A stretch of 64,000 nucleotides of DNA from Geminicoccus harenae (GCF_019800005.1 NZ_JABGCL010000005.1:62001-126000), one strand, 5' to 3'; positions 1 to 8,296 are shown, numbered from the stretch's first letter. Numbers and translations: made by a program. The notes: generated from the letters alone by a model not told the origin.

Positions 1-1036
1 CCTCCAGCGTGTTGGGGATGCCCAGATCCTCGCGCAGGCGCAGGACCCACTGGAGGAAGGCGTCGTAGCCGGACGTGCCGGACAGGCCCAGCCAGGCCGA
101 GAGCCGCTCCATCCGCTCCGCGATCACCTCGCGATTGAACGCCAGCACATAGGGCATGAACACGGCGTTGGTGAGGCCGTGATGGGTGTCGTAGATCGAG
201 CCGACCGGATGGCTCAGCGAATGGATGGCGCCCAAGCCCTTCTGGAAGGCGGTGGCACCCATGGCCGAGGCGATCAGCATCTTGCCGCGCGCCTCCAGAT
301 CGCCCCCGTCGGCCACCGCCTTGGGCAGGGCGTCCTTGACCAGCCGGATGCCTTCCACGGCGATGCCTTCCGCCATCGGGTGGAAGCCCGGCGCGCAATA
401 GGCCTCCAGGCAGTGCGCCAGCGCGTCGAAGCCGGTCCAGGCGGTCAGGTTCTTCGGCAGGCCGACCGTCATCTGGGCGTCGAGGATCGCCGTGCCGGGC
501 ATCATCTTCGGGTGGAAGATGATCTTCTTGGTGTGGGTGCGCTCGTCGGTGATCACGCCGGCGCGGCCGACCTCCGAGCCGGTGCCGGCCGTGGTCGGGA
601 TCGCCACGATCGGTGCGATGCCGTCCGGGTTGGCCCGGGTCCACCAGTCGCCGATATCCTCGAAGTCCCACATCGGCCGGGTCTGGCCGGCCATGAAGGC
701 GATGACCTTGCCGGCATCCAGGCCCGAGCCGCCGCCCAGCGCCACCACCCCGTCATGCCTGCCGGCGCGGAACACTTCCAGGCCGGACGAGACATTGGCC
801 GCGACCGGGTTGGGCTTCACCTCGGAGAACACTGCCGCCTCGAGCCCGCCGGCCTTCAGCGTGTCCAGGACCGTCCCCATGATCGGCAGCTTGACGATGC
901 CGGGATCGGTCACCACGAGCGGGCGCTGCATGCCCGCCGCCTTGCAGGCCTCGGCGAGCTTGCCGACGGCACCGGCGCCGAACAGCACGCGGGTCGGATA
1001 GTTCCAGGTGGTCGAGAGCGTCGCAAAGTCGAGCAT
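1..1036 (-). CDS. Iron-containing alcohol dehydrogenase (3' end outside window)
   Basis: Group III Fe-dependent alcohol dehydrogenase, which oxidises an alcohol or reduces an aldehyde/ketone with NAD(P) in the cytoplasm. 345 residues are visible from the ATG at 1036; the family is usually about 380 long, so only the C-terminal end is cut off by the window edge. The Rossmann-like half has GGGS at residues 101-104 and GTGSEV at 151-156. The all-helical half carries the usual metal ligands: Asp203 and His207 in GFDALAH, His271 in AIHSLSHP and His285 in YDTHHGL. It is probably the last gene of a minus-strand run with the OsmC, hydrolase and UPF0173 genes. Maleylacetate reductase-like or 4-hydroxybutyrate dehydrogenase-like activity is possible; the substrate cannot be read from the sequence. 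Confidence 0.9.
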   Translation of the reverse strand, partial: MLDFATLSTTWNYPTRVLFGAGAVGKLAEACKAAGMQRPLVVTDPGIVKLPIMGTVLDTLKAGGLEAAVFSEVKPNPVAANVSSGLEVFRAGRHDGVVALGGGSGLDAGKVIAFMAGQTRPMWDFEDIGDWWTRANPDGIAPIVAIPTTAGTGSEVGRAGVITDERTHTKKIIFHPKMMPGTAILDAQMTVGLPKNLTAWTGFDALAHCLEAYCAPGFHPMAEGIAVEGIRLVKDALPKAVADGGDLEARGKMLIASAMGATAFQKGLGAIHSLSHPVGSIYDTHHGLTNAVFMPYVLAFNREVIAERMERLSAWLGLSGTSGYDAFLQWVLRLREDLGIPNTLE

Positions 1037-1137
1037 GGGCCTGTCCAAAGGCGGATGACGCCGGCTGGTTTAGCGCCGGCCCGCCGGCTCGGTAAGGGTG
1101 CTGACGTACGGCTGCGCCATCGGGCACCGGGGCCCGG

Positions 1138-1590
1138 TCATGCCACGGTGACCTCGGTCTTCACCGAGTTGGCGATGAAGCACAGTTCATGCGCCTCATG
1201 ATGCATGGACTGGAGCTTCGCCTCGTCCGGTGCCGTGCCCTGCCATTCGACTCTGGGATGCAGCACGACCCGAGTCACCGCCTCCCGGCCGGGTGCGATC
1301 TCGGCCATCACGCCCTCCGCATGGTCCCGGTAGGTAGTCGCGGTGAAGCCCGCGAGCCTGGCCACATGGAGGAAGGACAGCATGTGGCAGCTCGAGATGG
1401 CCGCCACCAGCATCTCCTCCGGATCGACCGCCGAAGGGACTGCCCACTTACCGACCACGTGCGGCGAGGCCGAGGCCGGCATGACCACGCCGCCGTCGAA
1501 GCCGACCGTATGGCCGCGGCTGTAACGGCCCCTCGGAAAGTCCTCGCCGTCCTGGATCTGCCAGCTGATGTCTGCGGTATAGGTCGCCAT
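1138..1590 (-). CDS. OsmC-family peroxiredoxin-like protein
   Basis: OsmC/Ohr fold protein of 150 residues, expected to reduce organic hydroperoxides with a pair of cysteines. Both are present: Cys68 in AISSCHMLSF and Cys137 in HELCFIANS. The central segment (about 55-80) carries the family pattern DPEEMLVAAISSCH, and the C-terminus ends NSVKTEV as in many OsmC proteins. It lies 18 bp after the alpha/beta hydrolase gene and is probably cotranscribed with it. It is closer to the general OsmC subgroup than to Ohr, but the subgroup call is by eye. Confidence 0.9.
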   Translation of the reverse strand: MATYTADISWQIQDGEDFPRGRYSRGHTVGFDGGVVMPASASPHVVGKWAVPSAVDPEEMLVAAISSCHMLSFLHVARLAGFTATTYRDHAEGVMAEIAPGREAVTRVVLHPRVEWQGTAPDEAKLQSMHHEAHELCFIANSVKTEVTVA

Positions 1591-1608
1591 CGGTGCTTCC
1601 TGTCGCCG

Positions 1609-2463
1609 TCATTGCGTCGCGTCGGGCCGGGCGAGGAGGTCCAGCACGGTCGCGACCACCGCTTCCGGCGCGTCCTCCTGGACCAGGTGCCTTGCCTGCG
1701 CCACCGAAGTGAAGGTCGCGCCAGGGATGCGCCTGGCGAGCTCTTGGCCCCGCTCCAGCGGGATCCAGGTGTCCTCTTCGCCCCAGAGGATGGCCGTGGG
1801 GCAGCGCACCTCGCCCAGGCGCTGCTCGATCTCGTCGGTGTAGCGGTCGCTCATCTGGGCGATCTGGCGATAGAACGCCTTTTGCCCCGCCTCGCCGAGC
1901 CATGGATCGAGATAAAGCTGCATCTCGCCATCACGCAGCCCGTTGAAGACCGCGCCGCCGATATAGGCGCGCAGGATCGCCTCGTGGATGTAGGCAGGCA
2001 GTGCGGCGAACACCGCCTCGTGGTCCCTGGCCGCCTGCACCAGGGCCGAGCCGGACGGCCCGATCGCCACCGGGTCGATCAGCGTGAGCGAGCGGTAGTC
2101 ACGCCGGTCGAGCAGATGGGCGCGCAGCGCAGTGGCACCGCCGAAGTCGTGCGCGACGACGTCCGGCCGCTCCACGTGCCAGTGATCGAGCAGTGCGGCG
2201 AACAGCCCGTTCTGGACGCCCAGCGAGACGTCGCCCACCGGCTTGGCCGACCGGCCATAGCCGAGCAGGTCGAAGTAATGGACCTGCCGGTACCGGGCCA
2301 GCCAGGGCGCGATCCGCCGCCAGACCAGCGAGGAGAACGGCGTGCCGTGCAGCAGCACGAGCGGCCTGCCCTGGCCGATGATCCCGTAGCGGATCTCATG
2401 GCCGTGGAAATCGAAGCGCCCGGACAGATCCCAGCCGGCCGGATCGGTGCTCTCGGAACCCAT
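1609..2463 (-). CDS. Alpha/beta hydrolase, haloalkane dehalogenase/epoxide hydrolase type
   Basis: Cytoplasmic alpha/beta-hydrolase of 284 residues. The oxyanion-hole motif HGTPFSS is at about 39-45. The nucleophile elbow reads AHDFGG with Asp106 in place of the more usual serine, and the catalytic histidine is probably His259 in QARHLVQED. An aspartate nucleophile is typical of haloalkane dehalogenases, haloacetate dehalogenases and epoxide hydrolases, which form a covalent alkyl-enzyme ester. ILWGEEDTWIP near 220-230 supplies the acid-containing strand. There is no signal peptide. The gene sits between the UPF0173 and OsmC genes on the same strand. Actual dehalogenase activity is inference; many relatives act on esters or epoxides. 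Confidence 0.85.
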   Translation of the reverse strand: MGSESTDPAGWDLSGRFDFHGHEIRYGIIGQGRPLVLLHGTPFSSLVWRRIAPWLARYRQVHYFDLLGYGRSAKPVGDVSLGVQNGLFAALLDHWHVERPDVVAHDFGGATALRAHLLDRRDYRSLTLIDPVAIGPSGSALVQAARDHEAVFAALPAYIHEAILRAYIGGAVFNGLRDGEMQLYLDPWLGEAGQKAFYRQIAQMSDRYTDEIEQRLGEVRCPTAILWGEEDTWIPLERGQELARRIPGATFTSVAQARHLVQEDAPEAVVATVLDLLARPDATQ

Positions 2464-2513
2464 GGGCAGATCCTTTCGTGCTGCACTCCGTTCCGTTGCG
2501 CCGGTGCGCTCCC

Positions 2514-3206
2514 TCAGATCTCGATCGTCTCGCCCGGCTTGGCGCGCAGCACCTGGCCGCGGTTGACCTCCGTCTGGAACTCGTCGGCCGAGCCGGTCAG
2601 CGCATCGAACGTGCCCCAGTGGATCGGCAGGACTGCGTCCATCTGCAGGAACTCGTTCTGCGCGATGGCCGCGGCGCGCGGGCCCATGGTGAAGCGGTCG
2701 CCGATCGGCAGGGCACCCACGCGCGGCCGGTAGAGCCGGCGGATCAGCGACATGTCGGAGAACAGGTCGGTATCGCCGGCATGGTAGAAGCTGTCCTCGT
2801 GGTTGCGCACCACGATGCCGCAGGGATTGCCCAGATAGCGGGCGACGTTGTTCTCGTGGATGCTGGAGGAATGGTAGGCGCGGGTCAGCGCCACCTGGAG
2901 GCCCGCCACCTCGATCTGGCCGCCCGGGTTCATCGGCTCGACATTTTCCACGCCCTGGCTGCCCAGATACAGCGCGATCTCGTAGGCGGTGACCACCGGG
3001 GCGCCCGTGCGCTTGGCGATCGGCACCGTGTCGCCCAGATGGTCCTCATGGCCATGGGTCAGGCAGATCAAGTCGATGTCGCCGAGCTTCTCCAGGGCAC
3101 CTTCCGGATAGGACGGGTTGCCGGTCAGGAACGGGTCGAACAGCACCGAGCGCTCGCCGATCCGGAGGTGGATCGCGGAATGGCCGAGCCAGGTTACTCT
3201 GAGCAT
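2514..3206 (-). CDS. UPF0173 metal-dependent hydrolase (metallo-beta-lactamase fold)
   Basis: MBL-fold hydrolase of 230 residues with the di-metal motif HGHEDH at 51-56, the N-terminal MLRVTWLGHSA typical of UPF0173/YtkL-like proteins, and later ligands in AYHSSS, HAGDTDLF and PIHWGTF. The start at 3206 is preferred over the longer frame to 3251: AGGTGG lies 7 bases upstream, and the extra 15 residues look unlike the family. It is the first gene of the minus-strand group and is divergent from mepA, with about 80 bp between the starts. The substrate is unknown; relatives have been linked to N-acyl-phosphatidylethanolamine- or ascorbate-lactone-type hydrolysis. Confidence 0.9.
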   Translation of the reverse strand: MLRVTWLGHSAIHLRIGERSVLFDPFLTGNPSYPEGALEKLGDIDLICLTHGHEDHLGDTVPIAKRTGAPVVTAYEIALYLGSQGVENVEPMNPGGQIEVAGLQVALTRAYHSSSIHENNVARYLGNPCGIVVRNHEDSFYHAGDTDLFSDMSLIRRLYRPRVGALPIGDRFTMGPRAAAIAQNEFLQMDAVLPIHWGTFDALTGSADEFQTEVNRGQVLRAKPGETIEI

Positions 3207-3288
3207 CTTGTTTCCACCTGTTCCAAATCTGGTTGGCAAAAAGCGTCGCAAGCTAGGCGAGCCCGAACGACAGGGCTAGACCGGGCGC

Positions 3289-4137
3289 ATGAAGGCGCTC
3301 CTCCTGCCCATCCTGCTCGCACTTCCGGCGACGCCATCTGCCCTGGCGGCGGAGCCGCCCGCCAAGGAGTTGTTCGGTAGCGCCACGACGCCGGCCCCGG
3401 CACCAGCCGCCGTGTTCGGCAGCTACGCCAAGGGATGCCTCGCCGGTGCGGTGGCCCTGCCGCGGGGCGGCGAGGGTTACCAGACCATGCGCCCGTCGCG
3501 CAATCGCGGCTGGGGCCATCCCGACCTCATCCGGGTGATCGAGCGCCTGGCCCGGGACCTGCGCGGCCAGGGCTGGCCCGGCATCCTGGTGGGCGACATG
3601 GCCCAGCCGCGTGGCGGGCCGATGCGCACCGGCCATGCCAGCCACCAGATCGGGCTGGATGCCGACATCTGGCTGACGCCTATGCCCGGTCGCGCCTTGT
3701 CCGATCCGGAGCGGGAAAGCATCGGGGCGGTGTCGATGCTGCGGCCAAGCACGCGCGAGGCCGATCCGGATCTGCTGGGCCCGGCCCAGCTGGCGATGAT
3801 CCGCACCGCGGCGCTGCAGCCGGAGGTCGAGCGGATCTTCGTCCATCCCGGCATCAAGCAGAGATTATGCACCACGGCCGGGGCCGACCGGGCCTGGCTC
3901 GGCAAGGTCCGGCCCTGGTGGGGGCACGACGCCCATTTCCACATTCGCCTGCGCTGCCCGGACGGCCAGCCGGCCTGCCGGCCACAGGAGCCGCCGCCCC
4001 CGGGCGATGGCTGCGGCGCGGAACTGGCCTGGTGGCTCAGCGACGAGCCCTGGCAGCCCTCCGACGAGCCGCCGCCCCCGCCCTTGCGGCTGGACGACCT
4101 TCCCGCCCAGTGCCGCACCGTGCTCGAGGCGCCCTGA
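3289..4137 (+). CDS. mepA: Penicillin-insensitive murein endopeptidase (peptidase M74)
   Basis: Periplasmic zinc endopeptidase that cleaves the D-Ala-meso-DAP cross-link of peptidoglycan. 282 residues. An N-terminal signal peptide (about 1-20, hydrophobic and ending ALA-AE) fits export. The LAS-metallopeptidase ligands are visible: His116 in HASHQIGLDAD together with Asp124/Asp126, and the second set HDAHFH with His213, His216 and His218. Paired cysteines (for example 50, 194 and several after 222) suggest disulfides as in E. coli MepA. The C-terminal 50 residues are proline-rich (runs of PPPP). The gene stands alone on the plus strand, followed by a small secreted protein gene. Confidence 0.92.
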   Translation: MKALLLPILLALPATPSALAAEPPAKELFGSATTPAPAPAAVFGSYAKGCLAGAVALPRGGEGYQTMRPSRNRGWGHPDLIRVIERLARDLRGQGWPGILVGDMAQPRGGPMRTGHASHQIGLDADIWLTPMPGRALSDPERESIGAVSMLRPSTREADPDLLGPAQLAMIRTAALQPEVERIFVHPGIKQRLCTTAGADRAWLGKVRPWWGHDAHFHIRLRCPDGQPACRPQEPPPPGDGCGAELAWWLSDEPWQPSDEPPPPPLRLDDLPAQCRTVLEAP

Positions 4138-4237
4138 CCGATCCGGGCAGAGGCGCGGCGCTGGACGCATCCAATTTGCGTCGAGGCGGGAACTGCCCCT
4201 AGGATCGGGCCAATGCCGACACAGGGGGAGCGGTTGC

Positions 4238-4627
4238 ATGCGGTTGCTGGCGATGCTGGCTCTTCTCGTCCTCGCCACGCCGGCCTTTGCCGCCCGCTGG
4301 GAAGCCGTGGGCGTGTCGGCCAAGGGCAATCAGGTCTTCATCGACGCCAGCAAGATGAAGCAGCAGGCCGCCGCCGAGGTCCGCGCCATCTCCTACCGGG
4401 TCCTCTATGCCACCCCGCTTGACCTGGACGGCCCGGTGATCGCGTCCGCCCGGTTCGACGCCCGCTTCGACTGCCGCTCCGGCACGGTCACCACCGACAA
4501 GATCACCCTGTTCAGCGACGCGGAGGGCACCCGGTCCCTGGCGCAGAAGCGCGAGCGGGTGCCGCTGACCCTGAAGGAGCCGGAAGGCTCCAGCGCCGAC
4601 GTCGCCCGCCAGGCGGTCTGCCGCTAG
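4238..4627 (+). CDS. Small secreted protein, possibly surface-adhesin-E-like
   Basis: 129-residue protein with a clear signal peptide (MRLLAMLALLVLATPAFA, cleavage about residue 18). The mature part begins RWEAVGVSAKGNQVFIDASKM and alternates short beta segments, with two cysteines (in FDCRSG and at the C-terminal AVCR) that could form one disulfide. This pattern resembles proteins annotated as surface-adhesin protein E-like in other proteobacteria, but the match is by eye and weak. The ATG at 4238 is chosen because AGGGGGAG lies 7 bases upstream; the frame is open further upstream, but that part overlaps the end of mepA and has no signal peptide. The function is unknown. Confidence 0.75.
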   Translation: MRLLAMLALLVLATPAFAARWEAVGVSAKGNQVFIDASKMKQQAAAEVRAISYRVLYATPLDLDGPVIASARFDARFDCRSGTVTTDKITLFSDAEGTRSLAQKRERVPLTLKEPEGSSADVARQAVCR

Positions 4628-4689
4628 TCGACAAGCTGCCGGCCGTTCCGTATCGCTGAACATAGGATTGCTGGATACGGAGTCGATGA

Positions 4690-5211
4690 ATGCCAGCGGC
4701 CACCCGCCTTGCCAGGATCGCCATCGCCATCGTCCTGCTGGCGATGGGATCGCTCTCCCCGCCTGCCCGCGCCGACGGGCAGCCGACCGATGCCCTGCTG
4801 CTCGCCGGGCCGGATGGCCAGGCGGTGACACTGCGCCGCGAGGATCTCGCGCGGCACCCCGCCAGCACCGCCCGGGTGTTCTTCAGCACCGGCCATGGCC
4901 CGGTGGAGGCCAGCTTCGAGGGCGTGCTGCTGTGGACGCTCCTGGAGGAAGCGGGCCTGACGGAGGAGGCCACCAAGAACGCGATCCTGCGCCGCGTGTT
5001 CACCGTCACCGGGCGGGACGGCTACCAGGTGGTGCTCTCGGGCGGCGAGATCGCCCCGATGTTCGGCGGCGCGCAGGCCCTGGTCGCCCATGCGCAGGAC
5101 GGCGAGCCAGTCGAGGGCCTGGCCCGCCTGGTGCTGCCGGGCGACAAGTCGGGCGGCCGCCATGTCGACGACATCATCCGCATCGAGGCGACGGACGGGG
5201 TGGCGCCATGA
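4690..5211 (+). CDS. Exported molybdopterin-binding (sulfite-oxidase-fold) domain protein
   Basis: 173-residue protein with a signal peptide (about 1-28, ending PPARA). The mature part resembles the oxidoreductase molybdopterin-binding domain: TLRREDLARHP, then FEGVLLWTLLEEAGL, then VTGRDGYQVVLSGGEIAPMFGG and GLARLVLPGDKSGGRHVDDIIRIE. No cysteine ligand for molybdenum is visible in the middle of the domain, so it may be a degenerate or binding-only member rather than an active oxidase. The start is supported by GGAG at 4679-4682. Its stop overlaps (ATGA) the start of a molbindin-like fragment, a natural partner for a molybdenum protein. Confidence 0.8.
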   Translation: MPAATRLARIAIAIVLLAMGSLSPPARADGQPTDALLLAGPDGQAVTLRREDLARHPASTARVFFSTGHGPVEASFEGVLLWTLLEEAGLTEEATKNAILRRVFTVTGRDGYQVVLSGGEIAPMFGGAQALVAHAQDGEPVEGLARLVLPGDKSGGRHVDDIIRIEATDGVAP

Positions 5212-5291
5212 AGATCAGCGCCCGCAACCGCACCAGGGGCACGGCCCAGGCCGTGGCCAGGTCATCCGGCCTGTTGGTGGCGATCGATTGA
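5208..5291 (+). pseudogene. Molbindin (Mop/TOBE) remnant, N-terminal 27 codons
   Basis: An ATG overlapping the previous stop (ATGA) opens a 27-codon frame beginning MKISARNRTRGTAQAV and ending VAID before a TGA at 5289-5291. The first half is the signature start of molybdenum-pterin-binding proteins (MKISARN, then x-x-x-G-T). Intact Mop domains are about 68 residues, so this copy stops after about two strands, exactly where the AAC(3) frame begins (TTGA overlap). It may now serve only to couple translation between its neighbours. It could instead be a short functional leader. The resemblance rests on the motif only. Confidence 0.5.
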
Positions 5292-6052
5292 ACCGCGGCG
5301 AGGTCGTCCGCCAGCTCCGTGACCTCGGCGTGGCTGCGGGCGGCGTGCTGCTCGTCCACACGTCGTTCCGGGCGACACGGCCGGTCGAGGGCGGCCCGGA
5401 CGGGCTGATCGACGCGCTGCTGGCGGCGATCGGCCCCGACGGCACGCTGGTGATGCCGTCCTGGTCGGGCGACGACGACCAGCCGTTCGACCCGGCGCGC
5501 AGCCCGGCGGCGGCCGATCTGGGTGTCGTCGCCGACCGGTTCTGGCACCGGCCAAACGTACGGCGCAGCGATCATGCCCAGGCCTTCGCGGCGCATGGCC
5601 CACTGGCGGAGCGGATCACCGCCGATCCTTTGCCCTTGCCGCCGCACATCCCGCAAAGCCCGGTGGGCCGGGTCCACGAGCTGGACGGGCAGGTGCTGCT
5701 GCTGGGCGTGGGCCACGATGCCGACACGACGCTGCACCTGGCCGAGCTGATCGCCGGCGTGCCCTACCGGACCCCGTCCTGGCTGACCGTGCTCAAGAAC
5801 GGTCGGCCGGTGCGGCTCACCTATGCCGAGAACAACCATTGCTGCCAGCGCTTCGCCCTGGCCGACGAGTGGCTGCGCACGGCCGGCCTGCAGCGGGAGG
5901 GGCCGGTCGGCCACGGGCACGCTAGGCTCGCCCGCGCCCGGGACATCGTCCGGCTGGCCACGGCACATCTGGCGGCCGACCCGCTCCTGTTCCTGCACCC
6001 GCCCGGCGCTGGCTGCGCCGAATGCGACGAGGCCCGCGCCAGCCTGGCCTGA
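5288..6052 (+). CDS. Aminoglycoside 3-N-acetyltransferase-family protein (TTG start)
   Basis: 254-residue protein of the AAC(3)/YokD family, which transfers acetyl from acetyl-CoA to an amine. Family features in order: QLRDLGV, then VLLVHTSFRA (about 19-28), GGPDGLIDALLAAIGPDGTLVMPSWSG (about 33-59), RRSDHAQAFAAHGPLAE, and QVLLLGVGHDADTTLHLAE containing the conserved His-x-x-E-like segment. There is no ATG or GTG in frame before the conserved core. TTG at 5288, overlapping the TGA of the molbindin fragment, places NRGEVVRQL where the family start normally lies. Chromosomal members often do not confer resistance, so the real substrate is open. Confidence 0.85.
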   Translation: MNRGEVVRQLRDLGVAAGGVLLVHTSFRATRPVEGGPDGLIDALLAAIGPDGTLVMPSWSGDDDQPFDPARSPAAADLGVVADRFWHRPNVRRSDHAQAFAAHGPLAERITADPLPLPPHIPQSPVGRVHELDGQVLLLGVGHDADTTLHLAELIAGVPYRTPSWLTVLKNGRPVRLTYAENNHCCQRFALADEWLRTAGLQREGPVGHGHARLARARDIVRLATAHLAADPLLFLHPPGAGCAECDEARASLA

Positions 6053-6286
6053 AAATCTGCCGTGCCGACGGTGCCGTGGCCGACCCGGACGGCCGGCAAC
6101 GACCAATGGCTCCTGGATCTGCTCCCATGCAGCCGTGCAGCCCGTTCCCGTTCCGGGAAGGCGCAGTGTAACACCATGATACTGATGTATCTGGATAGAA
6201 TAGTTAATGGCCCATGAACCATATGGACGGCGAAAATGGTTTAAATCAAGTAAACATTCACGCGCTGCCCGTGAAGGAACTGCCCA

Positions 6287-7180
6287 ATGTCGATCGGAAC
6301 GCTTGCCGGATTCGCCTCCACCCAGACCTGGCAGGAAGCGATCGCCGAAGACATCCGGCAGCTCGAGATCGACTACGACCCGAGCTGGGGCATTCTCTGG
6401 CTGCGCATGCGCCACCCCGAGCGCGCCTGCTTCACGCCGGAGCTGATGCGCGACATGCGCCGGGTCCAGCTCCGCCTGAAGGAGCTGTTCGGCGGGATCC
6501 GCGACCCGCGCGACCTGCCCTTCCAGTGGCTGGTCTGGGCCTCGGACGCGCCGCGTGCCTGGAGCCTGGGCGGCGACCTCTCGACCTTCTGCCGCTTCAT
6601 CCGCGAGGGCGACCGGGCGGGCCTGCTGGCCTATGCCGAGCAGGCGGTGGAGATCCTCCACGACAATTACCGCTCGCTCGACCTGCCGATCATGACCGCT
6701 GCCCTGGTCGAGGGCGATGCGCTGGGCGGCGGCTTCGAGGCGATCTTGACCGACGACCTGGTGGTGGCCGAGCGCGGCGCCAAGTTCGGCCTGCCCGAGA
6801 TCCTGTTCAACATGTTCCCCGGCATGGGCGCCACCTCGATCATGATCCGCAAGCTCGGCAGCGCCGCGGCCACCCGCCTGATCCTGTCCGGCCAGAGCTG
6901 GACCGCCGAGGAGGCGGAGCAGGCGGGCGCCGTCTCGCTGGTCGCCGAGCCCGGCACTGCCAAGGCCACCCTGCTCCGCTACATCGACACCCACCGCGCC
7001 CGCCTGCCGGGCGAGGTCGCCCTGCACCAGTCCCGCCGCCGTGCCGAAGCGCTGGGCCTGGACGAGATGCTGGACGTGGTCCGCATCTGGACGGACCTGA
7101 CGCTGGGCCTGGGCGAGGACTCCCTGCGGCGGATGCAGGCTTTGGCGCGGGTGCAGGAGCGGCGAAGGGTAGGGGCATGA
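6287..7180 (+). CDS. rpfF: RpfF-like DSF synthase (crotonase-fold quorum-signal enzyme)
   Basis: 297-residue crotonase-superfamily enzyme closely resembling RpfF, which makes cis-2-unsaturated fatty-acid signals (diffusible signal factor) from acyl-ACP by dehydration and thioester cleavage. Shared stretches: SLGGDLSTFCRFIREGDRAGLL (about 93-114), GDALGGGFEAIL (143-154), GLPEILFNMFPGMGA (168-182) and LGEDSLRRMQ near the end. The two glutamates required in RpfF are present as Glu151 (GGGFEA) and Glu171 (GLPEI), 20 residues apart as in the Xanthomonas enzyme. GAAGGA lies 9 bases before the ATG. No rpfC, rpfG or rpfR gene is in the window. The 234 bp upstream are AT-rich and probably hold the promoter. 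Confidence 0.86.
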   Translation: MSIGTLAGFASTQTWQEAIAEDIRQLEIDYDPSWGILWLRMRHPERACFTPELMRDMRRVQLRLKELFGGIRDPRDLPFQWLVWASDAPRAWSLGGDLSTFCRFIREGDRAGLLAYAEQAVEILHDNYRSLDLPIMTAALVEGDALGGGFEAILTDDLVVAERGAKFGLPEILFNMFPGMGATSIMIRKLGSAAATRLILSGQSWTAEEAEQAGAVSLVAEPGTAKATLLRYIDTHRARLPGEVALHQSRRRAEALGLDEMLDVVRIWTDLTLGLGEDSLRRMQALARVQERRRVGA

Positions 7181-7687
7181 TCGTTCCCAAGGAAACTCCA
7201 TGTCATTTTGGCAATAATCCAGGATCGATAACCGATGAACAGTCAGTATCAAAAATGAATGGCATAAATAATTCGATGATATTTCTATTGTTCCAAATGT
7301 ATTTTGACATGATCTGAAAACTCGACCATGATTACGAATGAGGTGGTCCCAGACGTAGTTGTTTAGAATCGTTGAGAATTCACGCCCTCAACATCGTCGT
7401 CCCTGAAAGGCTGCCGATGTTTAGATCCATGATGCTTGAGTATTGTATAGTGTTCAGTAATGCGCCGCTGAAACTTTCGAATTGGCAACAATATTAGCCT
7501 GCATCTTGTAGCGGATGTGCCGATGAGTACAACCAAAACGGGAAGTTAATTGCGCTGATATAATAATCAATTTCATAGAGAAAATTAATGTCATGTGCTG
7601 CGTATCTAGTTGTATGATGACTCGTGACTTATAGTTGGCCGAACAGGCAATGCTGGGTGAAGATCTCCATGCCGCGGGAGAATGAAG
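7181..7687. other. AT-rich gene-free stretch between rpfF and the RTX gene
   Basis: About 500 bp of markedly lower GC than the rest of the window, with no convincing coding frame on either strand. It probably contains the end of the rpfF transcript and the promoter of the RTX-repeat gene. Several AT-rich hexamers could be -10 boxes, but none stands out. The compositional break suggests either a long regulatory region or recent acquisition. Confidence 0.6.
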
Positions 7688-8296
7688 ATGGCCGAGATAA
7701 TCAATAATCTTGGTGAAGATGATCTTGTTGGTACTGACGAAAACGACGTGATCAAGGGGCTGGGTGGTAACGACATCATATCTGCAGGCCTGGGCAACGA
7801 CCGCGTGGAGGGCGGCAGCGGCAATGACGACCTGTTTGGTGAAGAAGGGCGTGACAACATCATTGGTGGTACCGGGAGGGACTGCCTTTCCGGCGGCGAA
7901 GATTCTGACCGGCTGCAGGGCGGCAGCGGCAGTGACATGATCATCGGGGGACCAGGCAACGATTCCGCGCAAGGCGGCCGTAACGGCGACATATTCGTGG
8001 TGAGTCAGGGCGACGAAAGTCTTACCATCCTCGACTTCGAGCAGGGTTTGGACAAGATCGTGCTGGCAGGCTTTGGCGTCGAGGACGTGAGCGAACTGGA
8101 ACTGGAGGACGCAACGGGTGGGGGCACCTTGATATTGCTGGACGACGACAGCGTGCGTATCAATGACGTTAGTCCCGACGACCTCAGCAATGCCGACTTC
8201 GCCTTCGAGCCGATCCCTTTTCAGGCCCTGACGTTGCAGGACGTCGAGAGCCTGAACGAGATCCCGGACATATTCGCAGGGTGGCTTAATATCTGA
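7688..8296 (+). CDS. Small RTX-repeat (hemolysin-type calcium-binding) protein
   Basis: 202-residue acidic protein. Residues about 10-95 are eight or nine glycine/aspartate nonapeptides of the GGxGxDxhx type (for example LGGNDIISA, SGNDDLFGE, GTGRDCLSG, GPGNDSAQG), which wind into a calcium-bound parallel beta-roll. The remaining 100 residues form a non-repeat tail rich in Asp/Glu with hydrophobic clusters (LTILDFEQGLDKIVLAGF), the usual C-terminal context for type I secretion. The second ATG (7688) is chosen because GGGAG at 7676-7680 is 7 bases away; the first, at 7682, is only 1 base away. No type I secretion genes are nearby. Its GC content is lower than that of neighbouring genes. The role is unknown, probably extracellular. 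Confidence 0.8.
   Translation: MAEIINNLGEDDLVGTDENDVIKGLGGNDIISAGLGNDRVEGGSGNDDLFGEEGRDNIIGGTGRDCLSGGEDSDRLQGGSGSDMIIGGPGNDSAQGGRNGDIFVVSQGDESLTILDFEQGLDKIVLAGFGVEDVSELELEDATGGGTLILLDDDSVRINDVSPDDLSNADFAFEPIPFQALTLQDVESLNEIPDIFAGWLNI

Noticed and set aside
1041..1137. Repeated GCCGGC hexamers between the OsmC and iron-dehydrogenase genes as a terminator
   Set aside because: GCCGGC is self-complementary and common in this GC-rich DNA; no T-run or longer stem was found.
5174..7252. A 692-codon open frame on the minus strand opposite the AAC(3) and rpfF genes
   Set aside because: Antisense shadow of two well-supported genes; composition low-complexity and no motif.
7454..7972. A 172-codon minus-strand frame spanning the AT-rich gap and part of the RTX gene
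   Set aside because: It lacks a ribosome site, overlaps the RTX repeats antisense and has no protein-like hydrophobic pattern or motif.
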